From the NCBI GenBank assembly GCA_030686995.1, contig CM060708.1, positions 257,270,544-257,334,543 of the forward strand: a stretch of 64,000 nucleotides of DNA, in the 5' to 3' direction. The translations under genes were made by a program, and so were the position numbers. The first letter of the stretch is position 1, and every line of letters starts with the position of its first letter. Below are positions 34,821 to 48,142 of the stretch, piece after piece. This stretch comes from Artemisia argyi. Taxonomy: Eukaryota > Streptophyta > Magnoliopsida > Asterales > Asteraceae. The notes beneath the pieces were generated by a model, which saw only the letters and a program-made list of their open reading frames with translations, did not search any database and was not told the DNA's origin.

Positions 34821-37119
34821 ACCTATTAGAACATGTGTCAATATGATATCAAGACTACTTTAATTTATATATTTATGAATTCATGGAATGACATAAATTA
34901 TTAAAGTAATATAATGCTGCTTCAATGTGAATATTTATGTGTTCTTGGAATGACATAAATAAATGAAGAAATAATGTTATTTACATTATTGTGAAGTAAT
35001 AAATTAACTTGAAATTACTATTGAAACCAAAAGATGGTGTTCATAATTACTTTATTTAAACATGTTTATGTTTCATTGTAAAGATATAAACATAAAGTCT
35101 TTTAATTGTTACAAGACTTATAATAATGTAAGACGTTATCTTGTTATGTTTTTATTAAGACATATACATGAAGTCATTAAATTGTTAAATGACTTATAAC
35201 GTATAGTGGGATTATAACAGTTTATGTTTTCTTGTAAATACATGGACATGAAGTGACTTTGTAAAAAGTACTTGTGTTATAAAGCATGTAATTGGCTTGA
35301 AAATTATTATACCATTAAAATGCATTAGTTGGTAAATAGACAAGTCAAAAGAAAATATGGTTATCTTAAATATTATTAGATTGTCTTACAATATTAATAT
35401 TAATGAAATACCAAATGTTTATGGTATGTTCAATTAGGAAAATCAAACTCTTATTATATTGTTTGATTAAAGATGACTATGATTTCTTTTCTTCCAAAAG
35501 TTATCAAGGTTAAAATATTAAGTATGGCTTGGACATATTTAATAAAACTCCAACCTAGAAGATTAATAAGACATCATCATATGATAGAATGCGATGAATT
35601 ACATTAAGTCTTAAATTGAAGTTCTAAATTTATTTAACTGCTTATGAAGAGGTTATTAACAAAGTAAAGTCAGGAACAATCAATAAGTATTTGTAATATC
35701 CCAAAAGAGAACATTGTATTGTTGCTTTATTTGCTAAGAATTTAAAGATAGTCTTTAAATTGCTAAAAGCAAGTGGGAGTTTTGATCTTTAAAAGATAAA
35801 ATTACAAGATACATAATCTTCTAAAATACACTAGTAAATATCATGATGAAGTTTGACATTTGAATGTTAAATCTCAACATGATAATAAAGTTTGACATTT
35901 AAATGTTAAATCTCAAGATGATGGAATTATCATTCATAGAATAGCAATATATCTCAGATATTTGATTAATATGTTGAGGGCTATGATTTACGGGATTATT
36001 GTAAACCTGATAATCATTATGATACATTATCAAATATGTAATTGGGTAAAGTATACATGATATGAATGATTAAGATGCTGTCCATAAAGATAATCAATTT
36101 TAGAAACTTGGTTTATCTTAATAGTTAGACTAGAAAATGAAGATGAGTTTCTTCAAAGATTAGGTAACCCTTGTGGTTTAAATCTTTGTATAGAAATCAT
36201 ATGGACAATATTGTGCACGTATTTAATGCATGTCTTATAACAAGATTATTAATCACACTTAAGCAATTAACTGTGATTGAATATTCTTTTCTAAACACAT
36301 TAAATATATAAAGATTATGATTGTCATATTTATGAAATTGATAATGGAATATCAAAACTTTTTCTTGAGTGATTACTTGAGCGAGGACGATAAGTAATCA
36401 AAAGGAGTTTATGAATTCAAAAAAATCTTTGGAAGTGTACAAAGTGCAATGATCCATGGATGGATAAATGCATGCATTAGAAGATTACTCTTATGTTTAA
36501 TTATTAAATTCATGTTTTGATTTATAATTGAAATAAGATAATTTCTAAGTATTCCTAAAAGCTAGTGGGAGTATAATATTATGTTTAATTTCTTAAATCA
36601 TATATGTTGTGGAACATATAAAAGTAACATTCCATATAAGTTAAAATTTAAGTCTTAGTTTGGAATGAAACTTTACTTGTAAGATTTAGAAAATAAGACA
36701 TAAAACCTTGGAATGAATGTTTATTGTTGAAACATGAGCGGTAAATGAATCTAATATAACATGATATATCATTTAGAAAGTCTAAATGGATATGAATAAC
36801 ATGAATAAAATCTAAGTATGACTCAAATATTTTTCATGAACATCATGTTTTGTTGTATCATGCTTGATTACAAGATGATTTGGCAATATTAATATCTAAA
36901 AGATTATTAGATAACTTGTGTAATATTCTAAAAAGAATATGTTTGATTATAGAATCGCATCCTAAAATCTGGGACAGCTTCCAAATTCTATAGATGAACA
37001 ATTTTTCAATTGTTGTGAAAATTGTTTTAGCCTACAAACTTGAACGTTTGAAGGGCATCAAACATTACACAATAGATATTAATGTTTACGGGAATGTTTT
37101 AAAAGCATATTGTTGTTTG

Positions 37120-37557
37120 CATACAATCAATGTTGCAAAAATCGTGAATCGGTAGCCGGGCGGTCGACCACCCTGCAGCCTGTAATCGGTCAAGGCGGTG
37201 ATTAATCGGTGATTAATCGGTTTGGCATTTCCTGCATGTTTTGGGAATTTCTGGAGAGCAAACTAAAGATCTTAACTGATTCAAGCCTTCTATGTTTTCA
37301 AACCTCAATAAAAGGATTCAATTCTGATTATGAGGCCCATTGTGCGTTATAAGTGAAATAAACGATCCCCAAATTAAGTAAAATGCCTAAATTTTTATTT
37401 TTTTAAATTTGACCGATTCGGCCGATTTTTGGCCGATTTTTTTCCCAGACCGATTTTTTTAGCCGATTAGCCTAAATCGCCAAGGTCTATGGCCGATTAC
37501 CTTGGAATCGGCGATTAATCGGCCGATTTTTCCGATTTTTGCAACATTGCATACAAT
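37120..37557. mobile_element. Non-autonomous hAT-type element, perfect TIRs and target duplication
   Basis: The element proper is 37128-37549 (422 bp). It begins CAATGTTGCAAAAATCG and ends with its exact reverse complement, and is flanked by the 8-bp duplication CATACAAT (37120-37127 and 37550-37557), the length typical of hAT. Subterminal regions carry repeated CGATTAATCGG / GGCCGATTTTT motifs in both orientations, possible transposase-binding sites. No coding capacity. It sits inside the copia element. Confidence 0.92.
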
Positions 37558-38535
37558 GATGCTAATGAAATTGAGATGACACTCAATACTAGTCATGGTA
37601 AGGATTTCATCCTTGGCTATTACTAGTTATGCTTACTAAAAGCATAGTTGCATTATACATTAAGAGAATAAGAATACTTTAAACTTTAAAATGTTTGGAA
37701 GTTTGATTATCATAAATTAGTGGTTAAGGATGTCACACATTTTATAAAAGATAATATGACATTATCAAATAGTTGAGTATGCATATACAAGAACTTCAAT
37801 AGTTGAATTCTTGAAATAAGTATTCTCAAAATTCCAATAGATCAAAGTTGGACGAAATATGCCTTGTCAACAAGTATGAATATCATTACTTGAGACACAA
37901 TTCATCAATAAGAGTTATCATGCATTGATCTATTTAGTATTTGGATAAGGGATGTTAAACAATTATTATAAATTGAAATACATGGTATGTTGAATTTATA
38001 ATATATTGTATCCTATATTTGTATGTGTAATCCATGAATAAATGTTATTCTAAATTGTCCGTTGTCAGTTAATAATATGGGAATATTATTAAATCAAGAC
38101 AAATCTGAAGGTTGGTATAATATACTTAAGTATATTGATGTGTAGTCATGCCATTTCAGATGATATTCAATGATACCGAATATAGGACTTATCCCAACTA
38201 CATGATGTTACTTTATGGATTTTGTTATTAAGTAAATCATGAGAAGTTATCCTCAGACTTGAGATGCAAGATAAGTGTCATGAATGTAGTACATTTTTGT
38301 GGAACAACTTAACGCTATACGTAACTGGTAGTCATAAGGGTTGTTTTCTGAAATGTTACAAAGTTTATGAGTTTTGCTTGTAGTCAAGATAGAATTTGTT
38401 CCTTCAAATTTATTTTTGGAGTTTAATACTGCTGGGCCCCTCGTAGGGTTGGTAAGATGCATGTGCGGCCGCACCCAAGATTTCCCCTGAATATGTTCAG
38501 AAGATTTGGTAATCTTGATCAATCATAAACAACGA

Positions 38536-40257
38536 GAACACGACTACACAAACTGGTTTTTCTCACGAAAATTTTCCCATGGAAACGAAACTGTGTGAAA
38601 TTTCACACGGAATACCGACAAATTACACACCAAATTGTTAACCAAATTTCGGTGGGAAATATGTCGTAAATTTCCCACGGATTTCCCACTCTTTACACAC
38701 TAAATTGTTGACCAAGTTTTTGTGTGAAATCTGTCGCAAATTTCTCACAGATTTGCGACGATATTCACACTATTTGTGTTTATTAGACGTCCATGGGAAA
38801 CTTGTGGCACATTTCACACATATTAGCCACGGCCAAAAGTATGTGGAAAATTTTAGCTCTATTACTCACGGATTTCACGCGGTCTTTTTTTATAAACTAA
38901 CAATTTAACCGGTCTGTGGGAAATATTTGTGTACTTTCCCATAGATTACCTACCAATTTAATAAATTCGTGAGAAATACATGTGTAAATACCCACAGATT
39001 TCCCATAGAAAATGTCATTTTTATATTTTGTCTACTTACACATCCTCAAATTACTTAATATGTCTTCATATGTGTTTGTTAATTAATATAACTATTTATG
39101 TCAGTATCACAAGTGTATGTATAGGTTTAAGAATAATCTTTTTGTGTAACAAACCGTTATATGTGTGTGCATATCTACACGTATATGTTCCGTATGCTTG
39201 TTTATGACATTCATTGTATCTATAGATGTTTTATATCTAGGTATATCGATGTGTATATGCGTGAACGTGTAACTATATCAAAAAAGTAAAAGAAAACGAT
39301 TATGTCTGTGGGAAATATGTGTGTACTTTCCACAAATTACCCACCAATTTAATAAATGCGTGGGAAATACGTGTGTAAATACCCACAGATTTCCCACAAA
39401 AAATGTCGTTTTTATATTTTGTCTACTTACACATTCTCACATTACTTAATATGTCTTCATATGTGTTTGTAGTTTCATATTATATGTATTTGTTAATTAA
39501 TATAATGAATAATCTTTTTGTGTAAAAAACCATTATATGTGCATATCTACACGTACATGTTCCGTATGTCTGTTTATGATCTTCATTGTACCTATAGATG
39601 TCTTGTATCTAGGTATATCGATGTGTATATGCGTGAACGTGTAACTATATCAAAAAAGTAAAGGAAAACAATTATGTCCGTGGGAAATATGTGTGTACTT
39701 TCTCAGAGATTATCTACAATTTTAATAAATCCGTGGGAAATACGTGTGTAAATACCCGCGGATTTCCCACAAAATATATCATTTTTGTGTTTTGTCTACT
39801 TACACATTCCCACATTAGTATTATATCTTCATATGTGTTTGTAGTTTCATATTATGGTGTGAAAATCGTTGGAAATCTGTGGCAAAAAAACCACGGATAA
39901 GTGTGGAAAATGGCTACTAGAAATTGTGGGAAATTTTGTGAGAAACCTGTCGGAAAATTATAGTGTGAAAATCGTTGGAAATCAGTGGCAAAAAGACCAC
40001 GGATATGTGCGAAAAATGGCTACTAGAAACTGTGGGAAATTCGTGAGAAATCTGTGGGAAATTAAACACATGGATTATCCACGGTAATATTTATGGGAAA
40101 ATAGTCAACGCCCGTGGGAATTCTCGTGGGAAAATATTTACCCATGGGGTTTTTACACACGAAACGAATCCATGTAAAATTTGTGGATAACGGCCCTTTC
40201 ACACTGATTTTCCCACGGATTTGGTAGTGGCTAAAACCAGTTTTTGTAGTAGTGGAA
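38536..40257. mobile_element. Non-autonomous CACTA element with internal tandem repeats
   Basis: The element proper is 38539-40254 (1,716 bp), flanked by the 3-bp duplication GAA (38536-38538 and 40255-40257). The right end CCAGTTTTTGTAGTAGTG is canonical; the left end CACGACTACACAAACTGG is its diverged partner, with CACTA mutated to CACGA. The element is filled with variants of GTGGGAAAT / ATTTCCCAC, the subterminal motif, in both orientations. No transposase. The altered terminal CACTA motif may have disabled excision. Confidence 0.88.
38912..39845. repeat. Three tandem units of 370-392 bp inside the CACTA element
   Basis: Units begin at 38912, 39304 and 39676 with GTCYGTGGGAAATAT. Each continues with GTGTACTTTC, a Y-rich TTTTGTCTACTTACACAT and ATATGTCTTCATATGTG or close variants. 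A further two-copy repeat of about 110 bp (TGTGAAAATCGTTGGAAATC...) follows at 39857-40065. Confidence 0.85.
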
Positions 40258-42655
40258 ACAGAATGGTTAATTAAGGAATGACTTTAATCCATATCCTTAT
40301 TAACGTGGTATTAGAAATAAAAGGATAATAATAATGAGAAATCATTAAAAGGTTTTTCCAAGAGCCTTACTCGAGATCATACTAGAGGCATCAGCGTGTT
40401 GCAAGACACTAGCCGATGTGATTACACTATTAAAATATGTCCAAGTGGGAGCTGTTAGATTATGGACATTATTTTAGTAGTTGTATGTTAGGTTCGAACT
40501 CGAGACCACGGTGTGGAAAACTAGAAGGGGGTTGAATAGTGTACCGTTTAAAAACTTTAAACTTGTTGTATCAAATGTCCATTTTTAGCTTGTTCTAATA
40601 TGAAAGATGTTACTTGTAGTTTATGACTAACATAACTTAAAACATGTTATCACACAAGTACAATCAACAACTCACAACACAAACAATCACATAATGCAAA
40701 CATTAAAGTAAAGCAATAAGTAAAAGGAAAGTACAAACCGAACACGAGGATTTATAGTGGTTCGGTCACGGATCTCCTCTCCGCCCTACTCCACTCCTCG
40801 AGTATCCAACTCGAGAGTTACTTCACTAGATCAACAACCTCCCTTCTCGGCGGAGAAAACCTTACAATCGCCGCTTACACTTTTACCGATACTAAGCTAG
40901 ATGTCAAGTTCTTTTACAAGGGTACAACCACTCCCGTTAGTTCTTTTACATGGGTACAACAACTCCCGTCGTCGCTTATACTTTTACCGACACTAAGCTA
41001 GATGTCGAGTTCTTTACCAAGGGTACAACCACTCCCGCTATGTTTTGTGGCCCAACATAAAAACCTTGTGTTTTATGGCACAAACACATAAACCATATAA
41101 TCTATATTGTTATGATACAATGATGATCCATGACATAAAAGTCTAATGGATATGCATGCCTAATCTACATGAACTTCTTGAATAAGAAGTCTTCAACTAT
41201 TGAGGATGTCAAGTGCCCTTGAATCTTCATATGTTGGAATGCTTCAATGAATGATGACTTCAAGATCTTGTGACCTTCTTGGTGGATCATGAAGTATGAT
41301 ATGCTTACAACAAAGATGAATGTTAGAAGCATTATGATCATTATGGAAAGAGTGATCTACATGGTTTCCTACTTATCTATGTGTGTGTGTGTGTGTGTGT
41401 TTTTTTTTCATCTTTTCATCACACTTCTAAGTAAAACATGAACTTCTATTTATAGGCAAAACAAGTAAAGAAGTTTTCCAAATCCATGTTCAATAAACCA
41501 TGTTCCAAAACCATGGATTACTATTAGAGTCAACATTGACAAGACATATGCATATACTTGAAACTAAATGTTGACAAGACAAGACATATATGTTACTTGT
41601 CAACTTACAAGGACTATGACACATCTTACAAGTTCTTTGACCAAGTTATTTTCCAAAGATGTTTCCAAGTTAACTACAATCTATGACACATCTTAAATGA
41701 TATTTGACAAATATAATTTCCAAATATAGTTTTACATTTTATAAAAAATTTAGACAAATGTATATATTAACTTAAAAAGGTAAATTACTTGTATAAAAAA
41801 TATATTAGCTAGCTATATAATATTTAGTAAGTTACTAAAAATGTTTTATGTACTTATGTTGTTATAAGACACATTTTTATATATTGTAAACTTACTAATG
41901 TTATCTAGACACCTAATGTGACACTTATTCTATTTAACACTTAAAGTGTACTTTGACACCTAAAATACTTAAAGACTCCTAAAGTATTTTAGTCATTCTA
42001 AATGGTTGGTCAAGGGGTTTGATCATAATGCTACTTAACAAACATGTACGAACCTGTGTCGTAGCATACGACGACTCGAGACTTTGAGATAAACAATGAT
42101 TACAAGTAACTTGTACATTTTACGTTATGTATCAAGTTATACGTTTGTCATCAATCAAAACAAACGAGACTGTATAGATTAAATATCGTAATATTTGCAC
42201 TAACAATCTCCCCCTTTTTGATGATGACAAAATATGTAAACGTGATAGAACGCAAAATGTAAAAAGTTACTTCTATCCGGAACACCTTCTACATTTCCTT
42301 CTCCGTTTACACTCTTCTCCCCCTTTTGTCGAAACAAAAAGGGGTGTGTCCTTGGAGTTAACTTAACTTCTCCCCGAAATGACGAGCTTGCATCATCCCT
42401 AGTGAAGTTAATTCTTCAACTCCAATTTCCTAAGGTTGTTGCATCCCTTAGGTTGTTAGCGGATCCATGGATCAAATTAAGTTCTTTGACCTACATCAAG
42501 GTTAGTGTTGTGCAACATAAAAATTATACGAAAAATGCATGATGAATAAAAAGCATTTTGGACTATGTTGACTTATCTCCTTCTTTTTGTCGAAACACAA
42601 AAGTTCGTCGAAGAATGAGAATAAAGAAAAATGTGTGCATGCTTCCTCTAGATTG

Positions 42656-43040
42656 TAGCTCCCCCTTGATCAATACTCCCCTTTGCTAGGGTCCCAACGT
42701 ATATGACACAAGAAATAAGAAAGCTATAAAAACAAAGGTTAGTGCATGATTAGCTCCCCCTTAATCAATACTCCCCGTTGCTAGGGTACCAACGTATATG
42801 ATATAAGGATAAGAAAGCTACAAAAGACACAAAGGTTAGTGTATGATTAGCTTCCCCTTGATCAATACTCCCCGTTGTTAGGGTACCAACGTATATGATA
42901 CAAGGATAAGAAAGCTACAAAAGAAACAAAGGTTAGTGTATGATTGACTCCCCCTTGATTAATACTCCCCGTTGCCAGGGTACCAACGTATGTGATGCAA
43001 GGATGAAGAACCCTACAAAACAAAGGTTAGTAAAAGACAA
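42656..43040 (-). repeat. Four tandem units of about 96 bp carrying polypurine tracts
   Basis: Units start at 42656, 42751, 42848 and 42945. Read on the plus strand each opens TAGCTCCCCCTTGATCAATA (or close) followed by CTCCCCGTTGCTAGGG. On the minus strand these are repeated AAGGGGGAG tracts upstream of the true polypurine tract. Sireviruses are known for multiple conserved polypurine tracts in this location. Confidence 0.85.
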
Positions 43041-43606
43041 TAATTTTCCTATGCTTGACGGAAGCTCCCCTTGTTAAAGGGCGTCAATATGAACCTACAA
43101 AACAAAAATTAGTATAGTGGAAGTTTTGTCTTTAGACAAGCATGTCCTCTACATCAACGTGTATAGAAGATGCAATATGAGTGCTTGATGGATAATCCTC
43201 CTACGTCAAGAAGCACTTATAATGAAAGAAGGAAAATATTCGATGCAAACATCATCCTTAGATGATTATGCTATATACGATCAAGCGCATATAATGGTGA
43301 ACCTACAATGAAAGAGTTAGTGCAATATATTTCATCTCAAAGAAAAGTAAGATGTAAATATATAAATGATATAAGCGACTCAAAGTAGAGAACCATGAAA
43401 CCAAAAAATCTCATGAGGTGTATGCTTCTAAAAAGAAATGCAATCATAAGAAAAACGTGAATGTAATATGATAGGAACCTACTAAGCAAAGCCTAGAAGG
43501 AAGACATGAGGTTGAAATGCTTAATGAGGATGGTGGTAATGGTGTTAGAGAGAATCCGAATATGAGAAAAATATAGAAATTTCTGCAGGTCTGGCGGCAC
43601 CAAATG
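43041..43606. other. Sirevirus interior, non-coding
   Basis: No ORF or domain recognised. It ends in TTCTGCAGGTCTGGCGGCACC, which resembles CTGCAGGACTGGCGGAACC at 59333 in the other half of the element. Confidence 0.4.
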
Positions 43607-43609
43607 AAT

Positions 43610-43742
43610 AAACAAGTTCATTTAGGTTCGTTATAATATTTATTCATTTCTCTATGTAATTTTTTTTTAAACGTTATCACAACAATCAACTAAGGTCACA
43701 TAACTCACATTATAAATAAACAAGTTCATTTAGGTTCGTTTT
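43610..43742. repeat. Direct repeat of about 27 bp, spaced 109 bp
   Basis: AATAAACAAGTTCATTTAGG plus TTCGTT occurs at about 43611 and 43717, near the presumed left junction of the LTR fragment. Confidence 0.8.
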
Positions 43743-46193
43743 GAATAAATATATTTAAATGTCAAGTATAAAAAGTTTTTAACTTTTATTTATCACATTA
43801 CGATTTTTCGTTCAAACTAAACGTTAGCCATTTAGAGTTTTAACGAAACTTTTTCGGTTATTAAATTAACTATTAACTTATATTTATTATCACTATAAAG
43901 TTTTAGTTTAAATAACATTTAAACACTCCGACAAGCTCACGACTCATTCTAAATATAAAAATTGAGTATGTTGATAACTCTTAACACTTCACACTTTTAT
44001 AAACTCTATATTTTTACGTCACTTGGTTTTAAAATTCGTAACTTAAGCACTCAACGCTAGTAATTACCGGGATCAAACTATACTCTCTAAACTTTAAACA
44101 ATTAATAAAATTAAATATTAAGACAAACTCTTCTATCCTACTCTTAAGTCTACGTCAATACCAGTACATATATACATGTTTTTGAACCACATATATATTA
44201 ATAAATACTATATAGTTAACCACATTCTCCCTTTAGAAATATATGTTTCAAAATCCTACAACATATCCATTTCAAAATAAGGCATATGTGTCTCATTTTA
44301 GAAACAAAAACGTGTATTATCAAACAATCCTTCCTACGTCTTTCGTTTTGTATCTTGCATGTAAAATAAGGAGCGTGTAATACATGCTATTTTCCAAGTC
44401 ATGCATGGTTCACTACATAGATACGTAATACTATAATTAACCATGTTTTATCATTTAGCTTTTGTGGCCTATATTAGCACCACAAAATATACATGTCTCA
44501 TAACTATACAACACCACAAAATTCAAGAATACCATACGTGTAATATTTTGAAACATGTATGTAAAATGTGTAACGTGTATTGTCATTTCTATAAATACTT
44601 TGCTTGCTTCTTCCATTTTATGCAAACACAAATAAAAACATCACACAATCAAATATTTTTCCAAGTCCTTTCCACATTAATATATACGAGTAGACTGACA
44701 AGGGTTTTAAGGGATTTAGTTCGAAGTTCGAGTCAACTAGTGGTTGGTCTTGACTCACGGTTGAGTCCACAATCAAACCACATAGCTTTATTTCTAGAAA
44801 TATTCATGGTTAGTTAGAGGTTATGGCTACAAATTTACCACACCATAACATACTCCCTCACGTTATATGTGGCTGCCAATGGACCAATGCACCTCACCAT
44901 CTCCCCTCCAATACAACATGATGATCTAAACACATTCAAGAACCCTTTCACCCTTTCTCCTATAAATACCTACACCTTTTTCCCCATTCTCACCCACACT
45001 CAATCGAACATACATCAAACAAACACAAACTCAGTTATTTACTGATATAGAAGTTCATGTAGCAGCTAAGAAGGAGTTTAGAAGAGCCTCGTCCCACCTT
45101 AGAGTCCCTTTTGTCAAGTTTTCCTTCCAAACCGAGTAACACTAGTGTTGTAAGTCCACAAGCCTTTTTAATCCTTTCCATACTTTTATTTAAAACATAT
45201 AAATATCAATAAACATGTACAAATGAGAAACCAAGGTTGATTACTTGGGTTCTTTCTTTTTCTGTTTTAATGAGACCAAACAAACACCCTCTCTATTATA
45301 CTCTAAATTGTATGAGCATATATAAACTTAAAAATCAATTAGGAGAAATAAAAACGAGAATCTAGGCTTTTGAATCACCTAAAACGGACATACGAGTCAA
45401 AAGTTATGTCGATTTGAAGTTATATAAAAACTAAAATACCTACTGTTACAGCAGGCAGAATCATGCAAAACGAGGCCTTTCTGGTCCGTTTCGTCGAAAA
45501 CTTAAAACATGAAAGTTCTCCGGAACGGCGTTTTCTTCAAAACTTCTTTAGACTTCGAGTCATAAAAACGTATAATAAATGGTGCTTTTAATTAATTTCA
45601 GAACAGATTTAAAAACAAAGGCAGCAGCAGACATGGAGTTTTAGACCCAAATTTCGTGTATCAAACATGGTTCTAAAACTCTAGTTTTTGACATGGTTAA
45701 AGTACACTAGAAGGTCTAAACATAGGAAAAAGAGTCAGCCAATTTCATTGAGAAAAGAGGGAGAACGGGACGTTTAAAGTGGGTGATTTTCTGTGTCGGG
45801 TTTAATATGAATCGCAAGTTTCTGTTAATTAATTTGAAGTCGTGGGTTCGATTCACCCCATAATATTTTACAAAAATACTCTTAAAACTCTTATAAATAA
45901 TTTAGAAAAGGAGTCGTAGAAAGTTTCGAGGTAAAACACGAGATATAAATTGTTTTTGGATAAAAAGGACATCGGCTGTAAGTTATATTTGCATGAGGGG
46001 TATATTGCCAAAACTATAAATAATTTTATATTTTGGACTTGAAATAAAATGAACTTAAGGTTAAGGGTAGAAAGTGTCAATTGACCAAAGTTTAAGGGTA
46101 AAAGTTGCCATTTTTATATAGTTCTAGGGTAAAATTTGTCAACTTTAGAAACATGAGGGTCTAAAATGAAAATATTGTAAACCCTAATTAATG

Positions 46194-46195
<2 letters not shown>

Positions 46196-46288
<93 letters not shown>
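46196..46288. repeat. (ATT)n microsatellite, about 93 bp
   Basis: Uninterrupted ATT units inside the gypsy-type LTR fragment. Confidence 0.95.
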
Positions 46289-47348
46289 GGGTTTGGAAAA
46301 TAAACCTAAAATATGTTTTGTACCGTAACTAACAAACGAAGTATCTATTTAACGAACGGACAGAACCAAATTTTACAGATAAGAAAATATAATAAAATTA
46401 TACTTTTGAAACTACATATTGGTTCAATAAAATATTTAACCATTAAACTAAAACGAAACGAACATTTAAAAACTAATATAATCAGAAACAATTACTGAAA
46501 ACTTGACCTAATAAATCAGGTTTCAAGCCAGAGACGTTTATCAACTTCATTTAACTTTGTTTTCCATCCAGACTGCCCAGGTGAGTTCATAGTCCCACTA
46601 TTTTATACTGTTTTTCAAACTTGTGGGGAGATACATGCTACAAATCGAACACAAGTATTTTTCTGTATGCTATCCTGATCTGGTATTGCCTAAGTTAGCT
46701 GTGTTGCCACTAAAAGACCCTCATATCATGAGCCAATAATCACTTGCGAGTGAACGCGAATATAATGAATAGATCTATTGGAATTGACGTCCCCATTTGT
46801 GTTAGCCGGATAGGTAACCAAATGTACTATATTTGAAGTAAAACCGGGAAGTTGGCAAGCTCCTGCTCGAGGGCATTATTACCTACATTATTATTAATGT
46901 CGGTAACTTTACATTATAGCTCATTACTATAATGTCCACACGTTGTTAAGGTTTGCGTGTCATGAGACTTAGTGCAATATGCTACGCTGCAATACGTTGT
47001 TTTATAACTATTTGACTTGTGTTCAAACTATTACTTATTTACAAACGCTATGAATTCACTCAACCTTTGTGTTGACGCTTTTTAGCATGTTTATCTCAGG
47101 TCCATAACAGACAAGGATGGAATGGAAGAGGATGGATACGGAAGGAAGGCTAAAATTTTATTATTCTTTGATAAAGTATTTAAAAAGTTGTAAAACTACT
47201 GGGACCTCATTTTGTAAACTCTGAGTATTGAATAATAAATATTTCAAAACGGCTAATTTAGAGACCGTTTTCTATTATTATAACTGTTGTGCCGTCGAGT
47301 AACACCAAGCTTTAATTCCGCTGCGTATCCCAAATTTGGGGGTGTTAC

Positions 47349-48142
47349 AATAACTCGGTTTCTCATTTCACATTGGTTGTTTGAGGTTTTAGTGATGAAA
47401 GGTTATGAGGAAGATGTTTGAAGTTTTGCTCATGTTTGTGAAGCTTATGGGCTGAGATATATCACAAGGTGAATGTGATGAGATGATGGTGAAAGAACAA
47501 GTGAACTTAAGTGCTAAATGTTTAAGGATGAAAACCTATTGACATTTGTTTTTGTTCCTATTGATTGGGAGAGTATTACGATAAGTGCTCTAGTCGTGGT
47601 GAGTGTTTTAACAAACATTGTTAAAATACTTGGGTGTTGATTTTCGGATATGACATTTAATGACTACAGTAGTAAGTCAAGTTTACTTGAATATTTCGAA
47701 TGAAATACTTAAGTTGTCAATCCTACTTAGTTGAGATTGGATAGCCTAAAAGGATAGCAAGACTCGATAATACATCTATAACTTAAGAGTAAGTTATGAC
47801 TCGATGTAAATCCTTATCGTCTTGAAGGATGACACATTATTTTCATGTTAACCAAGTGAGGTAACATATGTAGATACAAGACAATATCTATAGTCATAAG
47901 TTGGACTTGTGATTTCGATATTGTATGTAATCTTTGCAAATAACGAGTCCGGATTGGTTAGGAAGTTGTCAATTTAAAAATCAAGCTAATGAATGAGTAA
48001 AGGACAAAAGAATGGAGTGAGTGTGTGTAGTGATCACAAATACTCAATGGTTCGAGGATTGCAAGGAACAAGTTTTCGGATTCCTTCCTTTATGGAGAAA
48101 GGTAACTTGGATCATTCTTGTGAAATTTATAAAGTATTATTA
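47349..48142. other. Sirevirus interior, non-coding
   Basis: Between the gypsy-type LTR end and the large gypsy element. No ORF or domain that I can assign. Confidence 0.4.

Larger units (their letters stand above)
31224..40513 (+). mobile_element. Non-coding Ty1/copia-type retrotransposon, 3' LTR truncated
   Basis: The left LTR is 31224-31973 (750 bp), starting TGTTAGATTATGG and ending TTCCAACA, with a TATA box (CTATATAAAC) near 31541. A degenerate initiator-Met primer site TGGCATCTAAAGCC follows at 31975. The 3' end shows the polypurine tract AAGTGGGAG directly before a second LTR start at 40453, which matches the left LTR for about 60 bp until it is cut at 40513 by another element. The AAGTGGGAG tract is typical of copia elements. 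After subtracting a hAT and a CACTA insertion, about 6.3 kb of interior remains. I find no gag-pol frame in it, only AT-rich DNA with dispersed direct repeats, so this is a non-autonomous or thoroughly decayed element. Confidence 0.85.
43607..47348 (+). mobile_element. Gypsy-type LTR fragment inserted in the Sirevirus
   Basis: The right end is sharp: CCCAAATTTGGGGGTGTTACA at 47328-47348, the form of LTR end seen in chromovirus (Tekay/Del-like) elements that start TGTAACACCCC. A TATA box, CTATAAATAC, at about 44961 is followed by a CA-rich leader, supporting plus orientation. The 1 kb before the end includes segments such as GAATTCACTCAACCTTTGTG that are usual in this LTR type. I cannot find the matching TGTAACACCCC start or a target duplication, so the left boundary (43607 is a guess) is unknown and the LTR is probably truncated or rearranged. 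No gag-pol. Confidence 0.5.

Noticed and set aside
38912..39845. CRISPR-like or centromeric satellite array
   Set aside because: Only three units, bounded by CACTA termini and made of the element's subterminal motif; explained by the transposon.
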